Positions 52,529 through 64,000 of a stretch of DNA of 64,000 nucleotides are shown piece after piece (within the stretch, counting starts at the first letter, position 1; each line of letters begins with the position of its first letter). The DNA comes from Cerrena zonata (lineage: Eukaryota; Basidiomycota; Agaricomycetes; Polyporales; Cerrenaceae). The stretch covers positions 2,232,001 to 2,296,000 of the forward strand of contig JASBNA010000002.1 in assembly GCA_038087015.1 (NCBI GenBank), in the 5' to 3' direction. The notes beneath the pieces were generated by a model. That model worked only from the letters and a program-made list of their open reading frames with translations, was not told the origin of the DNA and did no database searches. The position numbers and the translations under genes are program-made.

Positions 52529-52866
52529 CTTGATATATTTTTCGGGTGAAAGGGTAAAGTCGAGGTATTAGAGTCGTTAGACGATATGTATAGTGACAGT
52601 ATGACTACAAGTCGGTGTGGATGAGCCAGAGTCGGAGTCGTGATTCGTGAACACCGCTTACGGGAGCGCCTATTTGGTTTTGTTTACATGTGCTATTTGA
52701 TCGGAGCAAATTAGGAAACTCTCCAAGTTCCATTCCGGAATCGTAAAACGTGGTACATACAGTACTTACGACAAGAATAATGTTAGAGAAGAGCACGAAT
52801 ACATACAATGCTAATACTTGAGACACAAGTAGGAGATACTAATCGCGAATCGCAAAAAAATAATAA
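52529..52866. other. Spacer between CWC25 and Ser-rich gene
   Basis: These 338 bp lie upstream of CWC25 and downstream of the next minus-strand gene. No coding content is seen. An A/T-rich region with an A-run ends near 52860, close to the stop of the Ser-rich gene. Confidence 0.5.
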
Positions 52867-53949
52867 TCATAAGAATAGACCCTCATAAAAGAATGGATCA
52901 GGATGCGGGATGAACGAGGCTTTGGAGAATGCCTTGCTGCGGCCGCCTTCTGTCACGGTCGGTGCTGATCGAGACCTGGTGAGTACAGGACTCTGAGGTA
53001 GAGAAGAGTATTTAATGGGGTTGCAGTGATTCAATGAAGACAATGATTCAGCTCGAGGTCTGACGAAAGGGTTGTATCGTGGAAGAGGTGGCAATTTGAA
53101 TACCTGAGATGAGGATACAGGAAATGACGTTTGTGAAGGTAGAGGGTCCATTTCCCTGTTGCGCAGAGCTGCGTGTAAAGCAGAGGCTTTGGAACGAGCA
53201 GGTCGATTCAAGGGTCTGTTGAAAGGTTGGCATGAGAGATCGATGAGACCCGTGTTCTCTATGACTGCAGTGGTTTGGGAAGGGGTTGCGCGACGGTATT
53301 TGATAGTACGTTTCGCGGGATGAGCATCAGATGAATCTGAAGCATGCGTCAACGGAGGTGGAGATCTCGAAGCGGCCTGAACCTCGTCGAAGATTGCTTG
53401 GGGACCCTCCGGAGGAATGGTGTAGATAGTCTTTCGTCTTTCCACCTTCTTAGAAGGAGATTGCGATGGAGTATCGAGAGGTGTGAATATCACACTGCTG
53501 TATGGGGTCGACGCGCCGGAACTCGATCCGGAGTACAGACTAGGCGTGTCTCCAGAAGAAGAGGAAGATGTTGAAGAAAAGGAGTCGGAACGCGCATGAC
53601 GACGTCGTGACCCATGTAATAACAAAGCTTCAGAGACACGTTGTACAAGAGAATCTGTGAGGATAGTTGAGTTAAATGTGGTAGTGAATGGTGGCAAGAG
53701 TGTATAATGACCTTGTTCGTAACGACTTGGTTCATTCTTGTATGGATGCGTGTAACGATCTCCATTGCCATTAGAGGCTTTAGTTGTATTAGCCTTTCGC
53801 GTCAATTTCATTGTCAAGAGTCTCTTGAACAATCCGGACGCGCCACATTGATCCTTTGTAGAGGAGGACTGCGTGCTCTTCTCTGAATTGGATGTCCTGA
53901 CGCGTCCAGAGAGGGGGGAAGGGCTGTGAGTCTGATAGCTGCACGCCAT
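52867..53949 (-). CDS. Ser/Pro-rich disordered protein, unknown function
   Basis: A single open frame of 360 residues from MACSYQTHSPSP. Composition is Ser, Pro, Thr, Arg-rich with poly-Ser near residue 125. A PTIEDEVQ-like acidic/aromatic patch is absent, but a motif-like segment FKLPPLPRYNPFVRPRAESL lies near the C-terminus. The end FIPHPDPFFYEGLFL is hydrophobic. A 57-nt GTCATT...CTCACAG segment (53712-53656) is a multiple of three without a stop, so it may be an intron or coding. There is no recognised domain. Protein-kinase target sites are likely given the RxxS context, but this is inference. Confidence 0.7.
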   Translation of the reverse strand: MACSYQTHSPSPLSGRVRTSNSEKSTQSSSTKDQCGASGLFKRLLTMKLTRKANTTKASNGNGDRYTHPYKNEPSRYEQGHYTLLPPFTTTFNSTILTDSLVQRVSEALLLHGSRRRHARSDSFSSTSSSSSGDTPSLYSGSSSGASTPYSSVIFTPLDTPSQSPSKKVERRKTIYTIPPEGPQAIFDEVQAASRSPPPLTHASDSSDAHPAKRTIKYRRATPSQTTAVIENTGLIDLSCQPFNRPLNRPARSKASALHAALRNREMDPLPSQTSFPVSSSQVFKLPPLPRYNPFVRPRAESLSSLNHCNPIKYSSLPQSPVLTRSRSAPTVTEGGRSKAFSKASFIPHPDPFFYEGLFL

Positions 53950-54376
53950 GACTACAAGTTAGACGTGAGGGGGAGACAGAGAGGTAACGTAAGTACGGAG
54001 GACGTGAGACGCGACGTCAAGGGGTGGCAGACAAGAGTTACTTATAGGTTGAGAATGAGAGTGGCCATGTTCGGCAACAACGGGGCCATTAACCTATTTG
54101 GCGAACGTGGTTTGCGTAGAACAATGGGCTCTATAGTGGTACCGTGGGACTTCGCCACTCACCGTAGCCAAGTTCCAGGCCGAAAGATATGAATGTCAGT
54201 ACTTTCCGTGACGCCGTCTAGCCGACACTCCACTTTTCTTTACTTCACCTCGTGTTCTTTAAAAGGCATAACGCCACTAGAAGGTTCGAATTGTGGCTGA
54301 TAAAGGATAAATCCTAGATAATTAAATCGAGATACAATCTACTATCTATCGCGGAGGCTAATATCCGAGTGGCACA
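53950..54376. other. Spacer, promoter of Ser-rich gene and SURF1 3' region
   Basis: These 427 bp contain the upstream region of the Ser-rich gene and the 3' region of SURF1. An isolated GGTTCGAATT at 54283-54292 resembles a tRNA B box, but no A box or cloverleaf was found. Confidence 0.5.
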
Positions 54377-55447
54377 TCACCGAGGTAGGCGAGCTCTGGC
54401 TCGACGCTGTTTCAGTAACAGCCGAACGAACATGGCAGTTGTCAGGGCAGATAGTGAATACCTTGACGATATATTTAGCGACGCTACACCCCGTAGAAAG
54501 AATAAACATACCAGGTGACCACGTATGACGCATGTGAGTTTCGAACATCGACTGCAGGTGCTCTCCCCACAGGAATTCCGCGAGAAAGTCGAGTGGATGC
54601 TTCGCCTTCGTGTCCCTCTGAAGGTGACTGTAAGCATACATTGTACCACTCGATAGGTAAATGGCGATACTAACCAAATATTTCTTCGATGTACACTGGC
54701 TGTACATTCGCCTTTTCACCACCAGAGTATTCGGCCATCGAAGGTACATCGGACCAATACCATTCTCCTTTTTCGGGATGGTTGTCGGGAGTGAACCTAT
54801 TCCGAACTTGGGTTGTCCGAAGCATACCCAAGACAAAGACTTCTTCGTTTTCTCGGGACCAGGTATTCGACTCGCCAACTTCCTGAGAGATAAATCCACG
54901 GTCGACGAGAACAGTAGAGCCATCCGATCGTACGAGTGGAACGACCAGATGATAGCCATGGGTACCGTCTCGTACTCGAGGACCGACAAGCATGGCATGT
55001 GTATAGTCAAACTTGCCCTTCAAGAGGACCTTTCGGTATGCGAAATCGGGGACTACAGAGAGACTTGATACAACGATAATGTTAAGACCCAAGTGTACTG
55101 CGGGAATAGAGTGTGTCGCACTTGATATGTCTTGGCAGAATCAGAGGGTCCCGTTGCAGTTTCTCCTCCAATTCGTCAATGAGATCGATTTTCCATTTGA
55201 GACGTTGCACTTGCCAAGTACCCAGTGCGAATGTAAATATTGGGACGAAACCTAACAGAATCATTGTAGGACTAAGGAGTGAATGCTTCTTTGCTTTGTA
55301 TTGTGTGTTGCCCGAGTTCGAAGCAGTGGATGCTGTTGACTCTGCTCTACGGCATGTCGATTGAAACGGTCGTTTCGAGAACAGATCTTGACGCAGAGTA
55401 CCCCATATTGAGCGACGTGAGGATGCTTGTCGTAAAAACGACGACAT
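54377..55447 (-). CDS. SURF1: SURF1, cytochrome c oxidase assembly factor
   Basis: Inner-mitochondrial-membrane protein needed for complex IV assembly (haem a insertion into Cox1). Exons 55447-55122, 55063-54675, 54617-54512 and 54461-54377 join in frame to 301 residues. The N-terminus is an Arg/Ser-rich presequence. The first span lies in MILLGFVPIFTFALGTWQVQRL. Conserved family features are WQVQRLKWK, HINLSVVPDFAYRKV, GPRVRDGTHGYHLVVPL, VLVDRGFIS, the WYWSDVPSMAEYSG segment, GIPVGRAP and a second span YVVTWYSLSALTTAMF. The tail is Arg/Lys-rich. The first 3' splice site (TATCAAG) is slightly unusual but gives HINLSVVPDF, the family consensus. It is head-to-head with SLA2 across 195 bp. Confidence 0.92.
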
Positions 55448-55642
55448 GAAGGCAGTGAAATGTCAGAACAAAAAGGAAACAAGAAAAGTTCGCTGAGCGT
55501 GTCATGTAGTTGCCGCCGCAGACGCGTAGTTGTAGACGCCGACTGCGCCCAGGTACTACCGTAAAGCATAGCAGCGATCAGCTACTTACCCCACCACCAT
55601 CATATACCACCTTCCCTTCTCTGTCAACTTGCCTAGCAAGCC
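55448..55642. promoter_or_regulatory. Short shared promoter SURF1 / SLA2
   Basis: 195 bp separate the SURF1 ATG from the first bases of the SLA2 start. It contains an ACGCGT (MluI box) near 55521-55526 and a CCACCACCA repeat near 55591. Otherwise no motif is recognised. Confidence 0.45.
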
Positions 55643-58600
55643 ATGTAAGCATACCAAAGTCTGCATTCATTGATGGAATTTAATCGCAATTGTACGTTAG
55701 GTTTTCGGGCCAGCGAAACCGGCAAACAGGATATGACATCGACGGCGATGAGGTTCACTATCCAACGAGGCCAGTTGACAAGGACAAGGCCGAGGCTGAG
55801 TTGGTCGTGAACATAAAGAAGGCCACTAATCCAGAGGAAACTGCCCCTAAACAGAAGCATGTCCGAAGTATGTCTTCAATGCGCCTCTGACATTTGATCT
55901 TGGCTCATCAGCATACACAGAGTGTATTGTCTATACATGGGACTATCATTCCTCAATATCATTTTGGACGGGTTTACGGGTGCAACCCATATTGTCTGAC
56001 GAAGTCCAGACGTTCAAGGCACTCATAGTTGTCCATAAAGTAATTCAGGAAGGTCATCCAGTGGTATGTGTGCACAGCTTTATATGCGGTAGGTCGTGCT
56101 TAATAGGATGGTACCATGTAGACAATCAAAGAAGCCCACGGACAAACCGGATGGCTGGAGACATGTGCTAGGGCTGTTGCTGGAGATAGTGCCCGAGGTA
56201 CGTCAACCTATTTCCATACTCCTCTAAAGCAACTTAACACTTCTACGTTTCCATCAGGTTATGGCTCGCTCATCCGAACATACGTGCAATTCATCCTCGC
56301 CAAGCTTCGATACCATCGTATTAGACCCGAATTTAATGGGCTGTTCGAATACGAAGAATACATCACTCTGAAGGGAATTGATGATCCAAACGAAGGGTAC
56401 GTATGTCCCTTGAATGCATTCCATACATGAGCTCACATTCCTTCAGTTATGAAACCATCTCAGATCTCATGGGATTACAAGATCAAATTGACTCCTTCCA
56501 GAAAATGATTTTCGCCCACTTCCGCCACTCCGCGAATAACGAATGTCGTATCTCTGCCCTTGTACCATTGGTGAAGGAAACTTGGGGGATTTACCGATTC
56601 ATCACTAGCATGCTGAGAGCCATGCACAGAAGTTCGTAATACCTATATCGCTCTACTCTATCTACCGTTCTGATATCTTGGATTTACGTAGGGACTGATG
56701 ATCACGAAGCACTGGAGCCTCTTCGCCAACGATTCGGCTCCCAGCACTACGCACTACGGAAGTTCTACTATGAATGCTCCAACCTGAAATACCTTACTAG
56801 TCTTATTAATGTCCCAAAACTCGGTCAAGTAAATTATTCATGTCTTGATATTAAATATCCACTCTGACGGTTTGCATTGATACATAGGATCCTCCTAACC
56901 TCACTGACAGTGGTAGTGCTCCTGACTTACCTGCGCGTCCTGCAACAACCGCTCCAGTGAAGACTCCACCACCCGCAGTCACAACACCTGATGCTGCAGC
57001 TATTAGTGAGCAGGCCAGGATGCTCAAACAGTACGAAGAACAGCAAGCTGCCCTACAAGCTGCTCGAGAAGCTGAAGAAAGACGTCAACGAGACCTCGAG
57101 GAACAACAACGTCTCGAGTTCGAAAGGCGACAGGCTGAACAAGCGGAGAGAGAACGACAAGCTCAAGAGCAGTTGATGCAACAGCAGGTCATGCAGTACA
57201 ACAACCAAGCTGCTCAGCAAATGCATGATCTGGAGCGCCAGCTGCTAACTATGCGTGGCCAGTACGAAAGGGACCAGATGATGCTAGAACAATACGACAG
57301 GGTATAGCGATTTATTTATTTATTTCCTGATCTATGTTTCTCATAAATTTCTGTAGCGAGTTAAAGCCCTAGAAGGCGAACTTAATACAGTAACAGCCAA
57401 CATCAACGCCCAGATGATGTCGAAGGACGATCTTATCAAGCAACTGCAAGACCAGGTCACCCTTTGGCGTAACAAGTACGAAGCCCTCGCGAAGCTATAC
57501 AGTCAGCTGCGAACAGAACACTTGGACATGCTTGCCAAGTTCAAGCAACTGCAACTCAAGGCGAACTCTGCCCAGGAAGCCATCGACAAGATGGAGCGAA
57601 TGGAACGCGACCTTAAGTCGAAGAACCTCGAGCTCGCGGATATGATTCGTGAACGTGACAGGGCGCGTTTCGACCTTGACAGACAGAAGTCTAGTCATAA
57701 AGACGAGTTGGATCGCGTCAAGCGAGAACTCAACTTCGCTAACGAGCGAGCAGAAGACTCCTCGAGATCGAAGAACTCGGAAGTGTCTCACGTACTATCG
57801 AAGTACAACCGACAGATTTCAGAATTGGAAGATTCCCTTCGTGTAAGCTCCTATTCATTTTCTTTCGGGACGTAATACTGATATAAGAGTTTAATCAGGC
57901 TAAACAAATGCACATTGACGAAATCCTTGCTAAACTCGATGACGCGAACCTTGAGATCGAACGTGTCAGAGAGGAGAAGGACCAAGAGATTGCTATCCTT
58001 CAGATGGGTATGGACACGACCATTCAGCAACTGTCCGAGGCGCAGCAGACTCAGGGTATCGCCGATGAGGCCGTTAATGCTCAAATTGACAACTTGATTC
58101 TCGACAACAGGAAGAAGCTCAACGCCATCATTGGTGAGTTCTTGCAAGAAAAGCAACTGTCGTAACATGTACTAATAATAACTGTGACAGACTCGATCCT
58201 TCAAGCATGTGTCCAGAAGGTCGACGAATCTATCTACGAGCTTGAATCACCCGCTCAAGCCGGCAATCTCAACTCGACACCGGAATACACTCTGTCTATG
58301 ATTGAGAAATCAGTCAACAACGCCATGGAGTTTGCCACGGTATTCAACTTGTACCTCGGCGGTGAAGTCGGTGGTGAACACGTTGATGTCATCAAGACCG
58401 CAAACGAATTAGCACAATCGCTTTCTGATGTCCTGATCAACACCAAGGGCATTACTCGCCTCGTCAGTGATGAAGATGCAGACAAACTCGTCGCAAGCGC
58501 AAAGACCGCCGGTGATGTCGGACTACGTGTCTTCCTCAACCTGCAGTCGTACAAACTTGATCTTCTCCCGCAAGCGACACAGAAGCGAGAGGTGGCGATG

Positions 58601-59428
58601 CGAAACAACGTCGAAGTCCGTAACGCTTTGACTAAGTTGTCTGAAGTTGTCGACAAACTCGTACCTAAGGGTGGTAAAGCCGGTGCACTCACGAAGACTA
58701 ACGGTGATATCGGTGATATCGTGGAACAAGAGATGTTGAGTGCGGCAAAGGCCATCGAGGCTGCAACCGCGCGTTTGCAAGAGCTCATGTCACGACCTCG
58801 CGATTCATCACGGTATAGCGCGGTTGACTTGCAGGTTCACGACTCCATCCTGGAAGCTGCTCTTGGTATTACGAGTGCTATTGCTCGTCTGATCAAGGCT
58901 GCTACCGAGTCTCAGCAGGAGATTGTCGCCCAAGGCAAGGGTTCCAGTACCACCCAACAGTTCTACAAGAAGAACAACCGATGGACGGAGGGTCTCATCT
59001 CAGCAGCTCGTGCAGTTGCGTTCGCCACAAACCTTCTCATCGAATGTGCCGACGGTGTTTTGTCTGGTACTCACTCTTTGGAACAACTTATTGTTGCTTC
59101 AAACGAAGTGGCAGCTGCCACCGCCCAACTCGTTGCTGCCTCACGTGTCAAGGCCAACCTCATGTCCAAGACGCAAGAACGTCTCGAGTTGGCTGCGAAA
59201 GCAGTTACCGAGGCTTGCAAAGCTCTTGTTAAGCAAGTCAAGGCCATTTCTGCCAAGCAATCCCAAGAAGAGGATGTCGACTATCAGAATATGGCTGCGT
59301 ACGAGTTCAAGAGGAGGGAGATGGAGCAACAAGTCGAGATTCTGCGGTTGGAGAAGGACTTGGGTGCCGCAAGGCATCGTCTTGGAGCTATGCGTCGCGC
59401 AGGATACCATACAGACGAAACGGACTGA
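55643..59428 (+). CDS. SLA2: SLA2/END4/HIP1R endocytic adaptor; start codon split by intron
   Basis: Actin-membrane linker of clathrin endocytosis and cell polarity. The ANTH domain (KHVRTYTECIVYTWDYHSS, LRVQPILSDEVQTFKALIVVH, YVQFILAKLRYHR, GLFEYEEYITLKGIDDPNEG) binds PIP2. A Pro-rich link and a long Gln/Glu/Arg coiled coil follow (from KTPPP to AKLDDANLEIE). The C-terminal I/LWEQ talin-like module (VDLQVHDSILEAALGI to the end) binds F-actin. Eleven exons (55643-55644, 55701-55867, 55912-56063, 56122-56197, 56258-56396, 56447-56631, 56692-56828, 56888-57301, 57357-57842, 57899-58133, 58191-59428) total 1,077 codons. The first ATG is split: AT at 55643-55644 and G at 55701. Exon 2 has no ATG in frame, and the sum is a multiple of three only with this split. 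Confidence 0.92.
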
Positions 59429-60093
59429 TTTGTTTTATTGTCTTCATTCTCATTGTTGTTGTCGTTCTTTCCCTAATTTCCTGTTCTCACTACTTCAGAA
59501 AGAGGTTCTGCACGCTCTCTATTTCACATTTGCTACTTGTCTCCTACTCGTCTAAATGGTTTAATCGTCTACGGATATCTCATATATAACGTTCATTTTT
59601 TGCTTCCGAAAACAATATCCAATGGGTCCATTATGAGTGAGTGAGATGAGATGAGATGGAGGGGGGGATATCGCAAGCGGGGTGATGCATGATGATGGTA
59701 TCGAGTGAAAGAGCCCATTTATACAGGAAACATCTACCACAAAGGAATTCAAGAGATGTGGATGTGTGCAAGCAACATACGGTTGTAAACAAGAAAAGCA
59801 AGCAACGCATGAGGCCGAAGAGCAAAAAATGAACTATGTATAGGAATGTGTATGATCCGGGGTCGATTGCATGAAATTAAGATGTGTCAATAGGTACTGA
59901 TGAATTGGAAAAAAATATGGGTATCTAAACCCTACCACTATAATATCAATAAAAATGAAAGGAATGAAAGCAAAGCAAGCAAGCACGACGGTGGAAGACG
60001 CGAGAGATGGTGTCAAAACGAAGGAGAAGCAAAAGTAAATTCTCGACATGACAAGAACTAACACAAGTGAGTAGAAGAGGAAGGGAAGGGTGG
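59429..60093. other. Convergent spacer SLA2 / disordered protein
   Basis: The 665 bp hold the 3' regions of two converging genes. A short GATGA-type microsatellite (GAGTGAGATGAGATGAGAT) lies near 59637-59655, with a run of seven Gs just after. There is no supported coding sequence. Confidence 0.55.
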
Positions 60094-63000
60094 TTAGAAT
60101 ACAAAGCGCTCATTACTTCGAGTACTCTCGAACGAGTTCCCCCGATCGAGGTCAAGGAAGCTGCTCTCTGGAATAGGAGAAACAGTACGCGTCCAGGTCC
60201 CTTCTGTCAACACGGTAGACGCAGTGCCATCATCCTCTTCATAGTCGTCATCATCAGATATTTCCAAGAATGATGGTTTCTTCATGAGCGACCTGCGTTG
60301 CAAAATCCTCTGAGTGTCAAAGGCACTCGGAGGCCGCGTTGAACGCTGGGAAGAGTGCTGTGAATGTTTGTCAGACATATCGTCTGAAATTACCACCGTC
60401 TTCGCCGTAGGTCTACGGCGCGGCGGAGGCATTAAGGGCTGTACAGGTACAACGCTCACCCTCTTAGTGACGACATTCTCTTCAGGTTCCTCCTCCACAT
60501 CTTCATCCTGCGACATCCTTGGACGAACACGAGGTGGCGGTGGGAGTGCAGTGGAGGGTCTTGGCGTAGGCGATGCAATAATAGTATTTGCGTTCGTCGG
60601 AGTAGTAGGGAGAGGGAATAAGTGGTTGCGCAGTCGCGGGACGGATACTGAGCGGTGTTGCTTTAGGTGCGGGCCTAGTCATGACGGACGAACTCCTGAC
60701 CAAAAGGGAAGCTAATTCGTCATCAATAATAGGTTGTTGGTCCAACCATCCGCTCCTTGCCGGTGGTACTCGTTGTGAAGGTGAGCCGGGCGATGAAAGG
60801 TGAAGGCCTTCAGACGCTGTAGCAAAGCTCGTCCCCGTAAGTGTCGAGACGTCTGACGTCCCAGAGATAGCCCTAGACCTGGGTAATTTAGGTCGTCTAC
60901 TGGGGGACAACCCTAGGTCCTCCGCATCGAGAACTAATTTCGGAGTGGGCTTCTGTGAAGAGTAAGTCGGACTTGGGGCATCCACCTGATCCACGCTCTC
61001 TCCCCATTGTTCCCTCTCCAATTGGTGCTCGAGCTCAAGCATCGCATCCGGAGACATGATATGTTGGGGAACATAATCTGAATGGTGAGACCCACGCTTT
61101 ATCTTCATCTCGTCCACAAGATCCTCCTGCCATGTCGATGATATGCATGCATTCTCCGTCTCCACACCGAAAGGAGAGAACATGACGAAAGGTTTTAGTT
61201 TCCCATGCTTCGAAGGACCTGCCAGGCTCTCGATGCTGGTTATCGAACGAACGTCATCCTCAGCATGCATCGAAGGACTTCTGGGCACCTGTTGCTGTGA
61301 TGAACTATTACGTTTGATACTAGAACTAGAAAATAGCCGTCGCCGAGGCTGAGTCGGGTCTTTCTTGTGTTCGACAATGGCGGTAGGGGGCGTTTGTGAC
61401 GGACCAGAGGAACTACGCAGGGACGCAAGAGGAGCGAGGGGGAATCGGGGATGATGGAAGGAACGTTGTTTTCGCGGCGCCTTCGAGCCAGAAGTATTGT
61501 TCCCTGAGAGGGGCAGCAGAAAATCGTCATGGCCCATAGACCCTGACGCCAAGGAATCAGCAATACTGGTTATCGAACCTCGTTGTCGTTGATCCAGGAG
61601 GTTTTGCTGAGAAGCAGCCTTCTTGAGGATCTTTGGACGTGATGATATGCTCCCTGACGATGATGGCTTTTTGGAAGACTTCATGGTGTTAGGAGGGCTG
61701 TTGTGTTCCTCCCCGTATCTCCTATCTCGGTGCCCTAACGACTCCTTCATGAACTGGTAGATGGCATCTCCAGTGTCCTCCAGCCCCATCGCCTTCGACA
61801 CAAAGCTTAAACTTGATGCACTTGATGACCTCTTGTCTGGAAATGCGACGGAGGATGGTGATTCGAAAGTGTCTTCAAGCGAGTCGAAAAAGTTTTCAGG
61901 TGGAGGATGTACAAAGCCAGAGACAAAGCCTGGTGAACGCGGTGGTGGTGAAGGAAGATCACTCTCTGGTGGTGGTGCGGCCGTAGGGGGTGATCTAATC
62001 ATTCGCGGAGCCGATGCCTTCCGTACTAGGACGACAGGCCTTCCAGAAACTAGAGTCTGTGCATTAGTCGCGCTCGAGGCAGAGCGGGACCGAGAGACCG
62101 GTACAGCAGAATAAGGTGTTTGTGGCGTTGGAGGTGTAAAAGGGGTGTGAGGGGTGTGAGGTGTACGGGGAGTATGAGGCGAAAAGGGCGTGACAGGAGT
62201 CGTAGGCGAATGCACAGAAGAAAAGTTTTCTGAACCTTTACGTCGTAATGACGAGACAGTACCACTACCGGACGCGCCTGACATAGAGAAATTACTTGAT
62301 AAAGGCGAGGTCCCGGGACGTTCAACAATGGCTGCAGATGTCATGGCTCTGCTACGGAACGATGGTGGCTGAGGGAACGCCAAGGAAGTGGTAGCAGGCA
62401 AAGAAGAATCATTTACTCTGTTACGATCACTGGTAGCATTGGACGATATGGGTCCTGCTTGTAGAGCACTTCTCGAGCGTGTTACCATTCTATTTTGCGG
62501 AGGCAGTGGATGGGACATGTCATTGACTCCGGTAGAACTCTTCCTTCGATGTCGAAAAGGGTCGACACTGCCCTCTGTAGGAAGTCTGTGTGTGGGACAG
62601 ATGTCAACAATTAATGATTTAGGATTGAAATGCAAATTGCGGGTCGTACCTCGGCGTCTGGGAAGGGGGTCCACCTGCCAAAGTGCTTGGAAACGAAGGT
62701 GGAGACAATTGGCTTTTCGACCTTCGTCCCTCGGACCGAAGACTATGAGAGTTGGACGAAGACGATCCATAGGAAATGCGATTGACGAACATTGGGTCAT
62801 TTCGTTTTGAAGTGTCCGGGTATGAAGCGTCTGAATAGGCCGAAAGCCTATTTGGATCTTGTATGAAGGGGGAGAAGATTCCATTGGAGGCGAACGGGTC
62901 CTGATCTGAGAACGTCATGACAGAGTTCTGGTACGACGACCTGTCTCTTGGGTGATCGGAAGGGGTTCGCGGCTCCGAGATAGTATGCGGGTCTGAAAAT

Positions 63001-63389
63001 TCGTCCGTATCATGGTACCTGCGAATAGTAGGGCCAACATCAACCCTCGGTAAATGATACCGTGGTGGTACAGGCGGCGGCGGTTCTGATACTGAAGGCC
63101 CAGGTGCTATTGACCGGTCTAATGAGGGAGGTCGAGCAGGGCGGATTGGAGGTAGGGGCGGCGGAGGGTCTTGGATGGGGAGTTGCTTCTTCTTCTTACC
63201 CATGGCTGAAGCGACTAGGGAATTCAGCCTGCTAGAAGTTGATGATTCCTTGGCTTTTGAAGAACTGCTGACAGCAGTCTTCTCTGACAGGCTAGTGTTG
63301 GAGCGGTTCGAGCGTAGGCCGGGGGCATCTTTGGACTTTGAACGGGACCACCATGACTTGCTGTGGGTCGTTGGAGGAACCAACGACAT
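60094..63389 (-). CDS. Large Ser/Pro-rich disordered protein; one frameshift
   Basis: Two exons (63389-62650, 62585-60094) encode about 1,076 residues when one base is ignored. Composition is strongly Ser/Pro/Thr/Arg-biased. It has a Pro-rich segment (DPPPPLPPIRP and EPPPPVPP), tandem TPH/TPF-type repeats near 62120-62200, and blocks of low charge. More structured-looking parts are DAIYQFMKESLGHRDRRYGEE, LKPFVMFSPFG and MLELEHQLEREQWGE. There is no recognised domain. Near 60606-60620 the frame shifts: QPLIPSP continues out of frame, while PTTPTNANTIIASP, PPPRVRPRMSQDED and the acidic tail read in the +1 frame. The total is one base too long. An extra C in a CCC run is the simplest cause; no intron with GT-AG ends restores the frame. 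Confidence 0.7.
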
Positions 63390-64000
63390 TGGGAGTAGGG
63401 AAGAAAGAGGAATGAGCGTTGGAATTACGAGGGAAACGGATTGATGGGATGTAAGGTCTGGGTCGGATCAGTGATGTAAATACAGAGATAGTGAGAGTGC
63501 GTGTGGATCCAAAGAGAATGTACAGGGGCATAAAGACGGCTAATAGCAAGCAGAGCAGGTCATGGACGGAAAAGGAGAGCAAGGAGCGTAGAGTAGTTTC
63601 GCCAGCAAAAGGAGCAAGTTGCAGGCGGGATTGAAGAAACTGGCTAGCACGGGTACATCTCACTCGCCAGTGACGGTCCTCAGCCTTCCTTCGGCTGTCT
63701 TTGCGAATCCCCGCGGTCTTTCACTTTTACAGGGGCAGCGCTTGGAATGCCCCCAGATGATGCAGAATGGGATGGGAATATCACTCTCGTGGTAACAGCC
63801 CAGTTACGCGACCCTCTGCGTCTGATTTCTCCTTCCACAACTCTCCCCGGCCAACTTCACCACTCTTCCAAACGCCCCTGCAAACGCTGCAAACACATGC
63901 ATCACCCTTGCTCACCAACGTCCTCTTGCACACACATCCCCCTTGTCACAATCTTAGCCTCTCCACAGACACGGAAACCGTTTTCCCTCGGAACAACACC
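63390..64000. promoter_or_regulatory. Upstream region of the disordered-protein gene
   Basis: This is the last 611 bp, upstream of the minus-strand start at 63389. The final 250 bp are C/T-rich on the plus strand. The short ORF at 63292-63663 (-) overlaps the gene in another frame and is not supported. Confidence 0.45.

Noticed and set aside
54283..54292. tRNA B-box-like GGTTCGAATT
   Set aside because: No A box at the right distance and no cloverleaf can be folded.
58255..58788. Antisense ORF opposite SLA2
   Set aside because: Complement of a well-conserved exon; no independent support.
62110..62210. Regularly spaced repeats that could suggest a CRISPR-like array
   Set aside because: They are in-frame Thr-Pro-His/Phe codon repeats of a eukaryotic disordered protein, not spacer-repeat units.

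Overview
The window is nuclear DNA of a filamentous basidiomycete, almost certainly an Agaricomycete. Genes are compact and on both strands. They carry many short introns (about 45-90 nt) with mostly GTRNGT donors. Several proteins belong to families known mainly from mushroom-forming fungi (DUF6593, DUF6697 and DUF6533-type). No rRNA, tRNA, CRISPR array or intact transposon was recognised. Exon boundaries were worked out by hand from reading frame, splice consensus and family conservation, and checked by adding exon lengths.

Layout. 1-7800: gene-poor DNA with only short broken ORFs. 7801-11217: a small coiled-coil protein divergent from SNF1/AMPK kinase, sharing a promoter with a perfect palindrome and two CACGTG boxes. 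12152-19920: a block of lineage-restricted genes (DUF6593-like, DUF6533-type membrane protein, DUF6697, F-box). 20026-25520: an Ala-rich LEA-like protein with a CRE in its promoter, then glycogenin with a very long disordered tail. 26194-32422: an ABC1/ADCK2-type mitochondrial kinase-like protein, a YqjM-type Old Yellow Enzyme and a fructosamine kinase. 32805-41667: RPB2, a PTM1/GPR107-type membrane protein and sorting nexin SNX4/ATG24. 42038-47655: REV7 and a Zn2Cys6 transcription factor. 47656-50389: a second gene-free stretch. 50390-64000: a small unknown protein, CWC25, a Ser-rich protein, SURF1, SLA2/END4 and a 1,076-residue disordered protein.

Most conserved genes are housekeeping: transcription (RPB2), splicing (CWC25), translesion synthesis/HORMA (REV7), endocytosis and membrane traffic (SLA2, SNX4, PTM1-like), mitochondria (SURF1, ABC1), and energy or carbon storage (SNF1, glycogenin). 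Three head-to-head pairs have short shared promoters: coiled-coil/SNF1, PTM1-like/SNX4 and SURF1/SLA2.

Two gene-structure points stand out. The PTM1-like gene appears to contain a U2-type AT-AC intron. The SLA2 start codon appears to be split by its first intron (AT|G). Separately, four genes (glycogenin, Old Yellow Enzyme, RPB2, and the disordered protein at 60094-63389) each carry one apparent single-base frameshift at a short G/C run. That pattern looks more like residual assembly indels than gene decay, but it needs read-level confirmation.
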